This document shows, in pieces, positions 49,291 through 61,697 of a stretch of 64,000 nucleotides of DNA; positions within the stretch are counted from its first letter, which is position 1, and every line of letters begins with the position of its first letter. The stretch comes from Aphrophora alni (lineage: Eukaryota > Arthropoda > Insecta > Hemiptera > Aphrophoridae): positions 67,072,231 through 67,136,230 of the forward strand of contig OY740768.1 in assembly GCA_963513935.1 (NCBI GenBank), given 5' to 3'. Below the pieces are notes generated by a model. The model worked only from the letters and a program-made list of their open reading frames with translations. It had not been told where the DNA came from and did not search any database. The position numbers and the translations under genes were made by a program.

Positions 49291-50997
49291 ATCGAGTTGT
49301 AAATCAAAAGCAAAACAAAAATACATAAAGACATGAATTTAATATAACTAGAGACATGTAACAAAACGTTCTGTCTCTGCTCATCGCTCGGCAGTAATGC
49401 TACATTAGCACTACCTATGATTCATCAGTTGAACGATAGTCAATGTGAGATCAGAGTACAACGTAGCAGGACTGAGTCATTTTCATAATAACCGTCCTTG
49501 AAAATACAAGTCGGCACGCACTGCTTTATCTCCAACGATTGTGTTTTAATATTATTCATGCGTTTTGAATAAATTTGGTAACATACAAAACCCCAAATCT
49601 CGGTTCTTTATCACAATGTTGATCGCTAAACACCCTTACTACTGATGTAAGTGATAACAACTCTGCTTTATACAGAATATGTCACAAATTAAAACACACG
49701 CAGGAGTGGCGTGTTTTGAACTACTTTTTATTTTTATGCAACATTTAAATTTTCTTAGAACTTCTAAACTGCCGATGTGAAAATAACGCCTAGTATATTT
49801 TGTTTTGTAGATGAGGAAGAGGAGTTGATAGAATCGCTCAGTTCGTTTACCTACTCGGGATTCGGTTTTTATTTAAAAGAATATTTATAAATGGGCAAAC
49901 TATTGGGCAAATTTTAAATTATAAATTTAAAATAATTAATGTGACAGGTACTACTAGTAAAAATTTAAGAAATATATTATTTAACTTAACAGACAGTCTA
50001 AAGAAATACAAACTTTAATTAGATGTCAGACAACATAAAACATTTTAATCTCACTCGTCTGACCACATGAAGTGGAGAAAGTTATGTTGATTTAAGCAGT
50101 GTGAATAAAACTGTATGTTTTAGAGAACTTGGGGATATAATTCTTAGAATGGCACAAAACAAACTTTACTTCTTTTCAAGAAAGTGTCTTACTTTGGAGG
50201 AGGGGGTCTAACCAACTGCAAGGTCAAAAGGTAGTTAACAAAGTTAAATAAACAAATAATATGTTTACTTTTATTCCCACTTCCAAGGACAGGAAGTCTA
50301 CACCAACCATACGACCCTCCTTTTATTTATACTAGAGGAAAATACAGTATTAACAAACTGAACACCTGGTCAAGTATTGGCAAACTTGAACGATTCGTGA
50401 TTTTTTAATGTAAATATTGTGTTGTATGTTTGACGTCTCACATTGTAAATGATTCATACTGAAACACTTCTTCGTCTGCAGCCGTCCTTCTCTTCCATTA
50501 CCCAATATAGGAAAACAATCTTTTGACATTCACAAACTGGGGGACAAAACAGAATTCCCTCCACTATATCAAGCTTTTAAAATTTGTGTTATGATATCTT
50601 AGATTGTCTACAATACAAAATGGTACACTTTTACAATTTATGATGTTGTTACATTTATGGGTTGTTGAAGCGTATTCAGAAATTTTTCATATTGAGGCCC
50701 GAATAAAGTCACTAATATTTATGGATTTTCGTCGATTAAAAAAATAATTACTAGTTAGTTATTTATGGAGATGCACACTTATGAAATTCAAAAATTGATA
50801 TAACAGAAACTTAAAATGTTGTTTTTATAAGTGAATATTTCATCCACAATGATAGTTTCTTATTACGAAAGAATCATAACCTACCTGCGTGCTATAATTA
50901 GTTATAGCATATAGATGGATTACGGTAAAATTTAAAAAATGTTAAACCAGTTAATAAATGCACAACTCTTTTATGATGCCGTCATCGATTTGATCTC

Positions 50998-51050
<53 letters not shown>

Positions 51051-52394
51051 TACTACTCATAAGACATTATTATTTGTATACTTTGTATCTACCATAACAT
51101 CTCTGTTTGAATAAGAGAGGAAAGGTAATTCTCGGGTAACACCTTTCGATCTTTCGCATTAATACACCAAAAAATGTACTTTGTTTTGGAATGATTGATT
51201 TTTTGTAGGAAAAGTTATGTAAGGAAACTCATTCAGTCATTTTTGCAATGACTTATTTCAGCATATTTTACATCACATCAAAGCCTATCTATTTTCTAAA
51301 TTATAAACATTAAATTTCCAGTTCATCAAATTAGGTTAGGTTAAGTTTGGAGATTTTGGTGTGTTGTGAATATTGTTTTCAAATTTGTGAGTGTGAGATG
51401 AATTATTAAAACTATTTAAAAGTTATCAAAATAATTATGTTGGTATGTTTTCACCATAATATATAAAGTTTGTGGTGGAATAACACAAAAAGCCCACACT
51501 TTTTCTAAAGTGACTGTGAGCTGTGAAATATGATGAATCTATGAGCAAGAAATACATGTGAGGTAACATATTGTCAGTAAAAATATTGTTATCTGCATAA
51601 AGAAATAAATGATCTTTAAACCAAAAAAAAATATTTTTTTTAATCTGTGAAAGTCAGTAATAATAAATTTAAATAATATACGCACGAAATATAATGTATA
51701 CATATTTTGTGAAAAAATATAACGAACTTTCGCGTAGAAACTTGACTAACAAGCAAAACTTTGTTCCGTGCACTAGGAACGAAACGTTTTTTCGTTAAAA
51801 AACAAAACTTCAGGGTTAAAAATCGACATATTCATAATACTACTTCCTGAACACCGTTAGTTCAAACCTCAGATACGAAGGGTATATTATACTCTCAAAC
51901 AAACAAATCTTAACTGTTGAGCTCTTGTGTGTTCTGCATGAATATTTACTATTTTGAAATCTATTTCCTTATAAATATTAAATCACCTCCAATTTGAAAC
52001 AGAGGAAGATTCAATACAAACTAGGCAAGGTAATCGCAAACCTTCATACTAAATTTCGTTAGTGTTCAATCTGACTAGAGTGTTCACAGATATTAGCATA
52101 AATATCATCAATTGCAGGTAAAAATCGTCATGGGAGAGGGGGGGCTAAATGTAAAACCTATGTTTCAAAGGATAGCCTTACAAAATTTAATTTGGGATCC
52201 ATAAAACGTGAATACATATAAAATCTGAAGCCGGAATAGTAGAATAATTTCATTAAGCTGGAAATGCAATCTCAGATATTCAGTATATAGTTGTATTCTT
52301 ATTGCTTTGTTATTTAATTATGATTATTTCCATCATTGTGAATCTTATCAGTTTTGATATAAAACTCAACCGATGCAAAACGAATGTTATTAAT
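49291..52394. other. A+T-rich DNA with an AT microsatellite
   Basis: No gene. (AT)n at 51002-51048. 49370-49560 is richer in G+C without a recognisable frame. 'aaattaggttaggttaag' at about 51328 is another brief TTAGG-like motif. Confidence 0.5.
51002..51048. repeat. (AT)n microsatellite, about 47 bp
   Basis: Uninterrupted AT dinucleotides. Confidence 0.95.
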
Positions 52395-52625
52395 GTGTTT
52401 CTTTTCAATAGAAGGTGAAATATTTTCCTTTTAGATTTAGATATCTATATGGTACACTAAGGAGCATTACACTCGACCTGGAAGGGATGGTCAGCTATTG
52501 ATGATGGACATTAAGGATTTTATAGCATCAACGAAGCTCTAGAATAAGGAATTTCACATAATGTGTCGTATGTATTCGGCTCAGCTCCGGTGAAAGTTAT
52601 CTATAGTATTATGGTTATTTGTTTT
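52395..52625 (+). repeat. Dispersed repeat copy 2, relative of the 191-bp array element
   Basis: Starts like one array unit ('tttccttttagattta', 'ggtacactaagg') and continues into the right-flank sequence of the 35-36 kb element ('ggtcagctattgatgat', 'aatttcacataatgtgtcg', 'tatgtattcggctcagctc', 'gttatctat'). It has a single unit instead of five and lacks about 190 bp in the flank. Confidence 0.7.
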
Positions 52626-55600
52626 CTTAAATAATTTGATTCAATCCAGGACGTTGTTTCTGATTGGACTACAACAACCAGTAAAATATTATTTATGCTT
52701 TGCTTTAAACCGCCTCAAAGCACTTGCAAAACTGTACTTCATATTTGCACCCCACAATTTGAATATTTGTAAATGTATTAAAAATATTTTTTTCGTCATA
52801 CTGCTTCAAAAACAGCTGTTTTTAATACATGTATTGAGATACTAGTTGTTCTTTTTAGTCCTAGGACCTAAAAATATCAGCTGAAGTCGAAGTCATCAGC
52901 TGTTACTTCATTTATACGAATTAATTAACGATTGTAAAGCATCTACAAAAACAACCGATACTCTCGATTATAAATAACCGATAAAACAGTAGTTGTTTCC
53001 ATCGATTTGAAGATAAATAGGTTATAAAATTTTAGTTTTTTTGAAATTGTTTGCAGTACAACGAAAAATATAGTTCATCACTTGGACCAAAAGAAGCCTC
53101 GGCCGTTAAACTTGAGTTTGTATCGAAAAGTTTCACGTTTGGTCCTAGTAATGAAATATACTATTGCATGTTTACAAAATATTTGTATTTAAAGGTTGAT
53201 ACACTACAACAACTATACGTGATATGTATGTCATATCATTTGGAAGAAATTTAACTAATAGTCTCAGGAAGGTTTCAGATGTTTAAAACATCTTAATATT
53301 CTTTACCACAACAACAATTTGAGGCTTTGGTTATCCCTCCGACACCCTCTACATATAATACTTATTTTAATAAATTATCAGTTGTGTTACTTATTTCCTT
53401 TTGTCATGCACAAAATGTATGACTAAAATACAAAATAGGAAATTTATTAATCACAAATAAAACGTACACGCCATAAAATAAATATATTTTGGTTACAAAT
53501 ACTAGACCTGACACATACGAGTGAGGTGAGTTAATGCTATATTTAAATGAGCAGTACTACAAGCCTACTTCATTTATAACCTGTATAGAATTATTTAAAT
53601 ATCTACTAATAATAGCGTCGAGTTATTTCTTTGATAAAAGTGTTATATATCAAATTGTTAATGCCAAGTAAATAACGAATGGAGGCATTATTAAAATATG
53701 AAGGAGTATGAAGCCTTTCAACAACATGCAAGTAAAGTGAGTGTAGTAACATTTAAATGTTTTGAATAGGTACTATAATGTCAGTACATCATAAACTAGA
53801 ATGGTATGTGCCAATAAGCGACTCTACAACTGTTCTAAGATTAAGATAGCACGCATTTTAGTAACTTCAGATAACCTAATCATGTTGTAAAATTGTACAG
53901 AACTCTACTGAGCATCTACTACTCTGTACAAAGATTCTAAATCAAAACAAAATTGCCAAGATACCAAAATCATATGAGGCTATGTCCAGAGTCACCGATT
54001 CTGAGTCAGTGCAGGAGTACCTATTTAAAAAACACAGTTTTAATATATTTAAGGATTTTTTTAATTATATAAATTGAGTAATGTCTCTCATGAGTACTAC
54101 AACACCGGAAAAGTCCACCGATCCTTGAAAGGATTAACTTAGCAACACTTTTGTCTCATCATATACAAATATTTTAATCTTTTATAACTGAAGAAGAAAG
54201 TTTGAAACAGTATTTATTGTTGTATTTAATTTTCTTACACGTTAACTCTCGTAAGTTCATCAAGATAAATTAATTATAAGTTAATTACTACTCATTAGTA
54301 AGTTTCTCTTATAATTCATTCATAATTTAAATAGGTTTACTCATTTTGATCATTATTTCTGATGTAAATACCAAAAAAGTTTAAATATCAAGGTTGCTGA
54401 GATTTAACTTCTAAGGCAGTTTGAATGGCCGCCATTTTGAAACTTTAAACAGAATTCATCAGTTAACATACTTTTATGAGATATAATGTTCACTAAGTTT
54501 TGAGAACCAAAAATTTTAGAAAGAATAGTCAAATTTTTCCAATTATACACACAATACATTGTTGTTTTTCATAAAGTAGCAAATAATTGGAAACCACTAT
54601 AGAAGAGTTTTACTGTGGACGTGATTTTAGGCATGTTTTATTTTTAATCCTTGGTAAGTCCACACACAATAGCATTCCCACGGATTTCAACGTTTTAGAT
54701 ATTTAATTTAACACAAAATCCAAAACGATCTCCGATTTTCAGAACCTCACAATTTGGATGCAACAGAAAATCCCTTGTGAATTATATTTAAGAATCAGTT
54801 TCTTTTAATCAATATCTTGGTTTTCATTTAGGTCACAACAAAACAAGCATAACACTTTATTTTCAAAACTAATCCAAGTAAGTGGTTTTGACAATGTACT
54901 TTGAACGTGTTTATTTATTTATAACATGAGCATATACAAAACAGTTAATGCTTATTTCTCTAGAATTACACTATTTAATAACATTTTGGTTAACCATTAA
55001 AATCAATTGATAAATCCCCAAACTGTTGAGTTTTAAATAGTTTTAGGTATGAATGTCCCCTTATAATAGCTGAATCGTCAAATTATGTTTATTTCATGGT
55101 AATTAAGAGCATCATTGATAAAAATTGTAATTTTAACCGCCTACGAAATTAGAAGATATCAATTTAATTATATAATGAATTATATACAATCAATCATATA
55201 ATATGAATTATCTTTTTACTCATCCATCTCATGAACCTTTGAAAAAAAAATCAGCCCAAATGATAAAAAACATGTAAATAATTTTGAAACGATAAACGAT
55301 TTTTGAGTTACTTTTGTACTATTGTTTTCAGAGTAAAAAGGCGGTGCTACATAATGAATCAATAAACCGCCTTTGTACTTGAAATTTTAAAGGTGACCTC
55401 CATTTTATGAACGTACAATTATTTTTACTTGAACGATAAATTGCAATCCTCATACAACTTAAAAATCTCCATAATAGACAAAAAGTTAAATACCTATATT
55501 TTATGGAGACCCAAAACCGTAACTTCACGACATAAACGACATGTTTCCAATTATTATTAATATATATATATATATATATATTTTTACGTAATGTTGCAAT

Positions 55601-55857
55601 ATAGCGCCAGTTTAACTTCCACATAAGTATAAAATCTGAACTGTTTAGTTACAGTAATGCATTCTAATGTATATTTCTGCAGAGTAAAGTACTTTAACAA
55701 ATGCTTTTCTTTGGGAATGCATTTATTCCCTAAGGAACGCTGTTGTTTACAAGACGACTAGGAACGTATCCAATCAAGACAAAAGGATCTATGTTTTGAT
55801 TTCTTTCTGTCCAATCTGAAACAAAGTGTTCACCAAGTGATTTCGATTGAATTTGTT
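52626..55857. other. A+T-rich DNA, no gene recognised
   Basis: No coding signal. 'ggccgccattttgaaact' near 54427 and a second 'cctccatttt' near 55395 resemble a common insect repeat module. (AT)n at 55559-55581. Confidence 0.5.
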
Positions 55858-55859
55858 GA

Positions 55860-56069
55860 GAGGGCACGTATATCGAATCTTCCCGGCAGATAATGCTATC
55901 GGAGAACAGTTATAGAGGAGATGAATGGGATGAGAAAATTGAGACTCTTCCTTCTTTTCTGGCGGAAGATGTCTTGATCATTACATTGTCTTCCGATCTC
56001 GTACATAAAATGTGGAAACAAATAAATTGGCGTCAACTGCTAGTAGACGTATCCAAGGTTAGGGATTGA
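55860..56069 (+). CDS. Possible exon or small open frame, function unknown
   Basis: Open for 70 codons; from the ATG at 55893 it is 58 codons plus a stop at 56067-56069. The peptide is acidic then amphipathic (MLSENSYRGDEWDEK..., later ...LSSDLVHKMWKQINWRQLL...) and uses more G+C-rich codons than the neighbourhood. After 55 full codons comes AAG|GTTAGG at 56057/56058, a good splice donor in phase 0, and the frame closes four codons later, as expected for read-through into an intron. I do not recognise the family. It could also be a fragment of an unrecognised mobile element or a chance frame, since the length alone is not significant. Confidence 0.25.
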   Translation, partial: EGTYIESSRQIMLSENSYRGDEWDEKIETLPSFLAEDVLIITLSSDLVHKMWKQINWRQLLVDVSKVRD

Positions 56070-59000
56070 TTCGATGTTCTTCAAATTTAGGCGAGCTGTA
56101 GTTACTGGTCTGGTTTGCTTAATGAATTTCCAACTTGATTATTCAACAATTGTTCCTATCAGTCCAATTTACTAATAAAAAACAACACTGAGATACAGTT
56201 TCAAAACAGTTAATTTATTTTTCCAGAAATAATTTTAAGAGTAATCAAGTCTAGAAAGCGTACCCATCGCTAGCAAATTAATTTCAAATAATTTCCATAA
56301 AAACCAATCAATTAGTATATATTTCTTGTATATTTGGAGTTTCGTCAAAATTAAAAAATAAAGACGTAATTTTTTAAATTCTTGTATAATTAAAATATTT
56401 TTACGGATGCAGGAATCGGATTTGGACAAAAACCAATGTTGAATTCACAATACACCAATATTACAATATTGACTTTTTTAATGTACAATTAATCAAACAA
56501 TTTGTAACTACTCCTACTTTAACACTATAAAATGATGTTGAGCAATATTTAATCCTACCGTGACACGTTAAGCATGATATTCGTAATCTCATCAGATTTA
56601 ATGCACGACAAAAATGTCAATGACAGGCAGACATTATTAAAAAATGGTCAAACTGTGTGCCACGTCGAGTGTTGGAAGAAATAAATTTACGCGACACCAC
56701 AATTCTTATCTTAATATGTAGTTAGATAGTAAACAGCTGATATGAAACATGATGTATTTCGGAAAACAAGTAAAAGAGTCCAAACGTTTTTATTTCTTGG
56801 ATATGAGTTGAAGAAAATTACTATATTTAAACGCGTTGTCTTACAAATTAATAAAAAGATTTATGTGACTTTGTCTAGCCCCTCTTTACTGTTTCAACCA
56901 ATGTTAACATATCTTTCAAAACTGATGAGGAATACAAAATTTCATACTCTCATGAAATTACATTAATTCCTAAATGATACCGTATGTTATAAATGACCTA
57001 ATTAAAATGTAGATAAATTTTACCTAGAGACACAAGATTGTAGTTGTTATCAACGCCTGCCTGATTAGTAAATAGGCCAACAGATAACCTGTACAAATAT
57101 TGTGCAATTAGTCTGACTGGCTGTTACCCATTCGCACAAACAACAGACCACTTTATCACAACCACTTCCTGTCTGAATGGAATCAGATACAAGTGTTTTG
57201 CATGGGTCTACAAAGGATATGCAATTAATTACCATTAGCTTAACCCATATAGTCGAGATAGCGGATGATAAGAACTTGTTAGTGAAAATTAATCAATGGC
57301 ACATAGAGTTCAAATATATTTAGTTATGCAGTAAGTTAAATTAAAACTTACATCCAGATCCCGATAATTTCCATGGATTAGTGTCATGGTTTTCCAAGGA
57401 TAGTCTCATCAAAAATTGAAACTTACGGTATCAAGCTGTTATAACCTATCTACAAACGGCTTGAAACAGAAAAATTAGTCCCAATTTTCGGCAGCATAGT
57501 ATTTATATTTTTATTATTTTCGTAATGTGAAAATTTCAGAAATGTGCGTCGTCAGACATCGTTTAATGGTCGGTTGGAAAATAAGTGTTTTATACATTTT
57601 AACCTGAGACCTGCTACCACTCCTCAAAAAAAAGACAATAAACTCTGCTCTACCTCCACCAAATTGGATCATCGATTACCCATATGATTTATGTTAAATT
57701 TCAACCGTTGTATTAATGTCATTTTTCACGTTAAGAATTATCACTTATCTCCTATTTTTAAAATCATGTGAAAGTGATTTTTTTTTTTTTAACTATAATA
57801 TATTTCACCTTAACGAAGGTTTGTGTGTAAGAAACAACCGAATATGATGGCTTAAGACATCGTCCGTTTTGTTAAAAGAAATAATGGTACATTGCGTAGC
57901 TTAATAAATAGAGCAGACACAAGGTATTCAACTAACGACGTTTATCGAGTCGTAACATCCCCGAGTAACAGACACAATAAAGGTTTGGACATACGAGGGC
58001 TGTTTTAATGACATCAACATAGGATTGAGTACTGTTGTACGAATTAATAAGCAGCTATACCCTACTTTACTTACATGTATATTTCTGATTCTCATGTTTT
58101 ACTGAGGAAATCGGAATAAAGTTAAGAATTAGTAGATCGAAATTGGTAAAAAAATGGATCTACACTTTCATGTAGTCATAGGTTAGATCCCCAAGATTCT
58201 TTAATATTTCTTAGATTCGATCCCAGTTCATTCCGTTGCGTTGCGGTGCGGCACGGTGCGTGCGCGAGTGTGTGTGTGTGATATATATTTTTTTATTATA
58301 ATAACATATTTGGAACTCGGGGATAGTCAGAACAAGCCTAACTTTATTTTTAAATATACCGGAATACTTTTGAATAATAGCTTGTCGTCAGGAATACTGC
58401 GGTTTGATGCGAAATTTAATAGCAAGCATTTATAAAAGTGATTCTTAAGTGAATTCCGTCTAAGAGGCACGGCTTATTTATCTTAAACTCTCGATGAATT
58501 ATGCAACAACATTACTTAATTATAATTCTGCAAGAGAATAGCAAGGATAGATATTCTTAAAAGCATTAATTATTATTTTCAGTGAGCGGTTAAAGCACCA
58601 TATTTCATGAGCTACCATGCTTTTAGGGCCACTTTATTTTCACTGACGATAAATTTATTCCAAGGTTTAAACAATTTGCGAAGATATATTTGCTCATATT
58701 AAATGTAAAACTAACTACCCTCCACATTGTTCACTTATACGGTATCTTAAATGCAGTATTTCCATAATATTTTAATTTATCCAATAAATTTTAAAACAAC
58801 TGAGGTCAACTCCGTAACTAATTCGCAGTCAAAACAACTCAGCAAAAACGTTGCTTCTCGAGGTTCCTCTTTTACCGCAGAAAAAATGAAGTTGTTATAA
58901 CCCCACACGTTCACCCCAAAATATATTATTTGTAGGCGTTTGTCAAAATGGAGAGCAAATACGGTCCCAGATACGTTATAAGGATGAACTAACCTTAATA

Positions 59001-59183
59001 AACTTAAATTAAGATTGTAAACCTACATTTAAAATCTTCTTCACTGTCCTCTATTACTAGGTTTCTAAAGGGGGGGGGGAGACAAGACACTTGTTCAGTC
59101 AACTAAAATAAAATAATTATTTTGATAGATTAGGATTTCAAGATTAGCTGCCGACTTGGAGATTATCGTATTTTTGAGTTTTT
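56070..59183. other. A+T-rich DNA, no gene recognised
   Basis: No supported gene. A small G+C-rich and TG-repeat stretch occurs at 58235-58282 ('gcggtgcggcacggtgcg' then (TG)n). Confidence 0.5.
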
Positions 59184-59280
59184 CATAGAACGTGACGATT
59201 TTTTGCTGACGCTAATCACAGGTTTACTCCCGTACCAAACTCGCTAATAGAATTTTTCACTTCCAAATTAAAAATTAATA
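59184..59280 (+). repeat. Left copy of the sequence flanking the 59-kb array
   Basis: 'catagaacgtgacgatt', 'atcacaggttta', 'gtaccaa', 'ctaatagaa' and 'tttcact' recur in the same order at 59753-59850. Confidence 0.75.
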
Positions 59281-59735
59281 GTTTGACTATGTATGGAAAT
59301 CTGAGAAAGTTAGTGCAATATCTTTCGTAGATTTGTAGTTATATGTATGGGCATGTGAGAAAATTTTGTGGAATATTTTCGCATTGATTATTAGTTTGAC
59401 TATGTAAGGGAGTCTGGAAAGTTAGTGCAATATTTTTAGTCTTAATATGAGAGAAAGTTTGTGCAATATTTTTGCATTGATTATAATTTGACTATGTATG
59501 GGAGTCTGAGAAAGTTAGTGTAATATTTTTACTTTTAATATGTATGGGTATGAGAGAAAGTTTGTGCAAATTTTTTGCCTTGATTATAGTTTGACTATGT
59601 ATGGGAATCTGAGAAAGTTAGTGCAATATTTTTCGTAGATTTTTAGTTTTATATATGGGTATGTGAGAAAGTTTGTGCAATATTTCTGCATTGATTACTA
59701 ATTTGACTATGTATGGAGTCTGACAATGTTATAAA
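59281..59735 (+). repeat. Tandem array, about 92-113 bp units
   Basis: 'tttgactatgtatgg' (or a close variant) recurs at 59282, 59395, 59487, 59590 and 59702. Each unit has two related halves, one with 'gagaaagttagtgcaatat' and one with 'gagaaagtttgtgcaatat', so the basic module is about 50-55 bp and units differ by indels. Confidence 0.9.
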
Positions 59736-59752
59736 ACAAATAAATAAATAAA

Positions 59753-59850
59753 CATAGAACGTGACGATTGTTTGTTAGAACGCGATCACAGGTTTACCAA
59801 GGTACCAAGCGCTCCAATAGAAGGTTTCACTACAAAAATTAACTTCACCG
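59753..59850 (+). repeat. Right copy of the sequence flanking the 59-kb array
   Basis: Diverged direct copy of 59184-59280, starting 'catagaacgtgacgatt'. Confidence 0.75.
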
Positions 59851-61576
59851 ACAAGTACCGATCTATCCCCCTATACCGTAGTCAAATTAACCTTCGTTTC
59901 ACTATTGATCATATACAAAACTAGTAAAATAAGAAAAGAGAACCCTAGCCCTCGAATACTCTTAATTCAGAGTCGGTAAAGAACAAGAGTTGGTAAGAGT
60001 GATCTGATAGGAAAGATAAAAGAAAAGAATCTAATCCAAAACGAGATAAAGAAAGGTGTAGAGATCCAATAAGGAGATCTCGGGAATGCCACACCCATAT
60101 ACTCACTACAGGTAAGATGATAAAAATAAGAACACGTACCAAATTTGATCCAAATCAGTCAATCCGTTCGTTCGGCTGTAGTGTGCACATTACTGATGGC
60201 AGACATAATTTTAAAAAATATAATTTACTTGCAGGAACCCGGAAAATAGATTCTCGATAAAATCAACGTAGATTTTTGTTAGTCGTCGTATAAACGTCAA
60301 TATCTATAATATGATAATTTAACATATGATATTGGGCAGTTTTACAAATATATGAAGAACTGCTAGTTACAATATGTCATCTACTTGTCTCGTGATTTGT
60401 CCTCGAATGACAGGTTCCGGGTTAAATCCACGTGGAGCTTGTTGATCCAACATCACGAAGTATATTGGGAAACTAACTCTGGTTAGAGCGGTGACGGGAA
60501 TTTCGATCTGCCAACCACTCAAAGCCGTCTAACAGGACTAGGTTGTTGTCAAAGGCCTGTCGCAGAGTTTAGTTTAAATACGTGTTGAGGCAAGATAATC
60601 TATGAGCACTTTTTCTTGGAAATATTCTCTAGATTGTTAAAAGTGTTTTCTAATGTTGCCTGCCGTAGTCTGTGCAACCCAAACCGTATTGATCTCAATA
60701 CATTAAGTTGTATCTCGAGGCGATTTTTTCATTTGGGTAAGTTAACTGAAAGAACCAAAACACAAACTTTCAATCGGTTTTAAAATGTTGCTCAAATGTA
60801 GCTTTTAAAAGCTCAACCAAATGTATTGATCGCCCTCCTCAAAATTGGCGCTTTGTGATTTATCGGCCAAAAGGTGCAGAGAGAGAAAAAAACATTGAAC
60901 GCTGTCTCTAAGAAAGTTGAAGATCACAGAATCGGCAGAAACTGTTATGTTCAAATTGTCCTCGAAATGTAAAAGTTTATAAAAATTACGTTACTCAAGT
61001 AAATTATAAACTATAACAATGAAGAACCCGAAAGCCTTACGATTTTTTCAAATTTCTTTGTAAATTTCATTTTTACTTTACTCCTATTTCACTGATTGTT
61101 TAGGATCATAAATATGTACATTTCATAATAATTTTATGGAAACAGCTTTTTGCAATGTTTTTTACCGTTTCTTATTATTACTTTTTATTATTTCACTTCA
61201 ACTCAACAGGTGTTTCTAATTTTTCTCTTCAATTTGGACTATCAGTTAATTAATTACGGCTTTTCTATCAATAACAGATCTATACACAAGAGAACTGGAA
61301 ATCTGGCTGCACACAACTCCTTTAGGCTAAGTGTTATTTACGTAACATTTTGTAGAGACATGTGAATATAGTGAAAACATAATCCCACACGACTACATAA
61401 GCCATTTTGTTCATTGTAACGTATTTTATAACTATTTTCATTTAACGATGAGTAAAAAATATGAATATATAATTATAAACTTACGTTACATACTTCAGTT
61501 AAACATAGGGCTACTCGACGGACTTCTGGTTTATTTTTGGAGTTTTCTATGTATTAATACACCCAGATCGTTAAGT
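59851..61576. other. Unassigned DNA with a dispersed-repeat trace
   Basis: 'taccaaatttgatccaaatc' near 60139 matches a module of the 26-kb and 48-kb repeats. 60380-60560 is richer in G+C; on the minus strand it has a short open stretch (LRQAFDNNLVLLDGFEWLAD) that I cannot identify. No gene is claimed. Confidence 0.4.
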
Positions 61577-61697
61577 TCAATAATATGAGCTAATGTATGC
61601 TCATGTAGAGTTGAAAGCAATCATTTTAAACGAGTTTACTTTTCTTTTTTTTTTTTTATCTCAGCTCTACATGAGTTGTCTTAGCTCATATTGTTGA
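61577..61697. repeat. Inverted repeat (hairpin), about 37-bp arms
   Basis: Arms 61577-61614 and 61661-61697 are reverse complements with a few mismatches (share 'aatatgagcta' and 'ctcatgtagag'), with a loop of about 46 bases ending in a long T run. Probably a small fold-back element. Confidence 0.8.
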
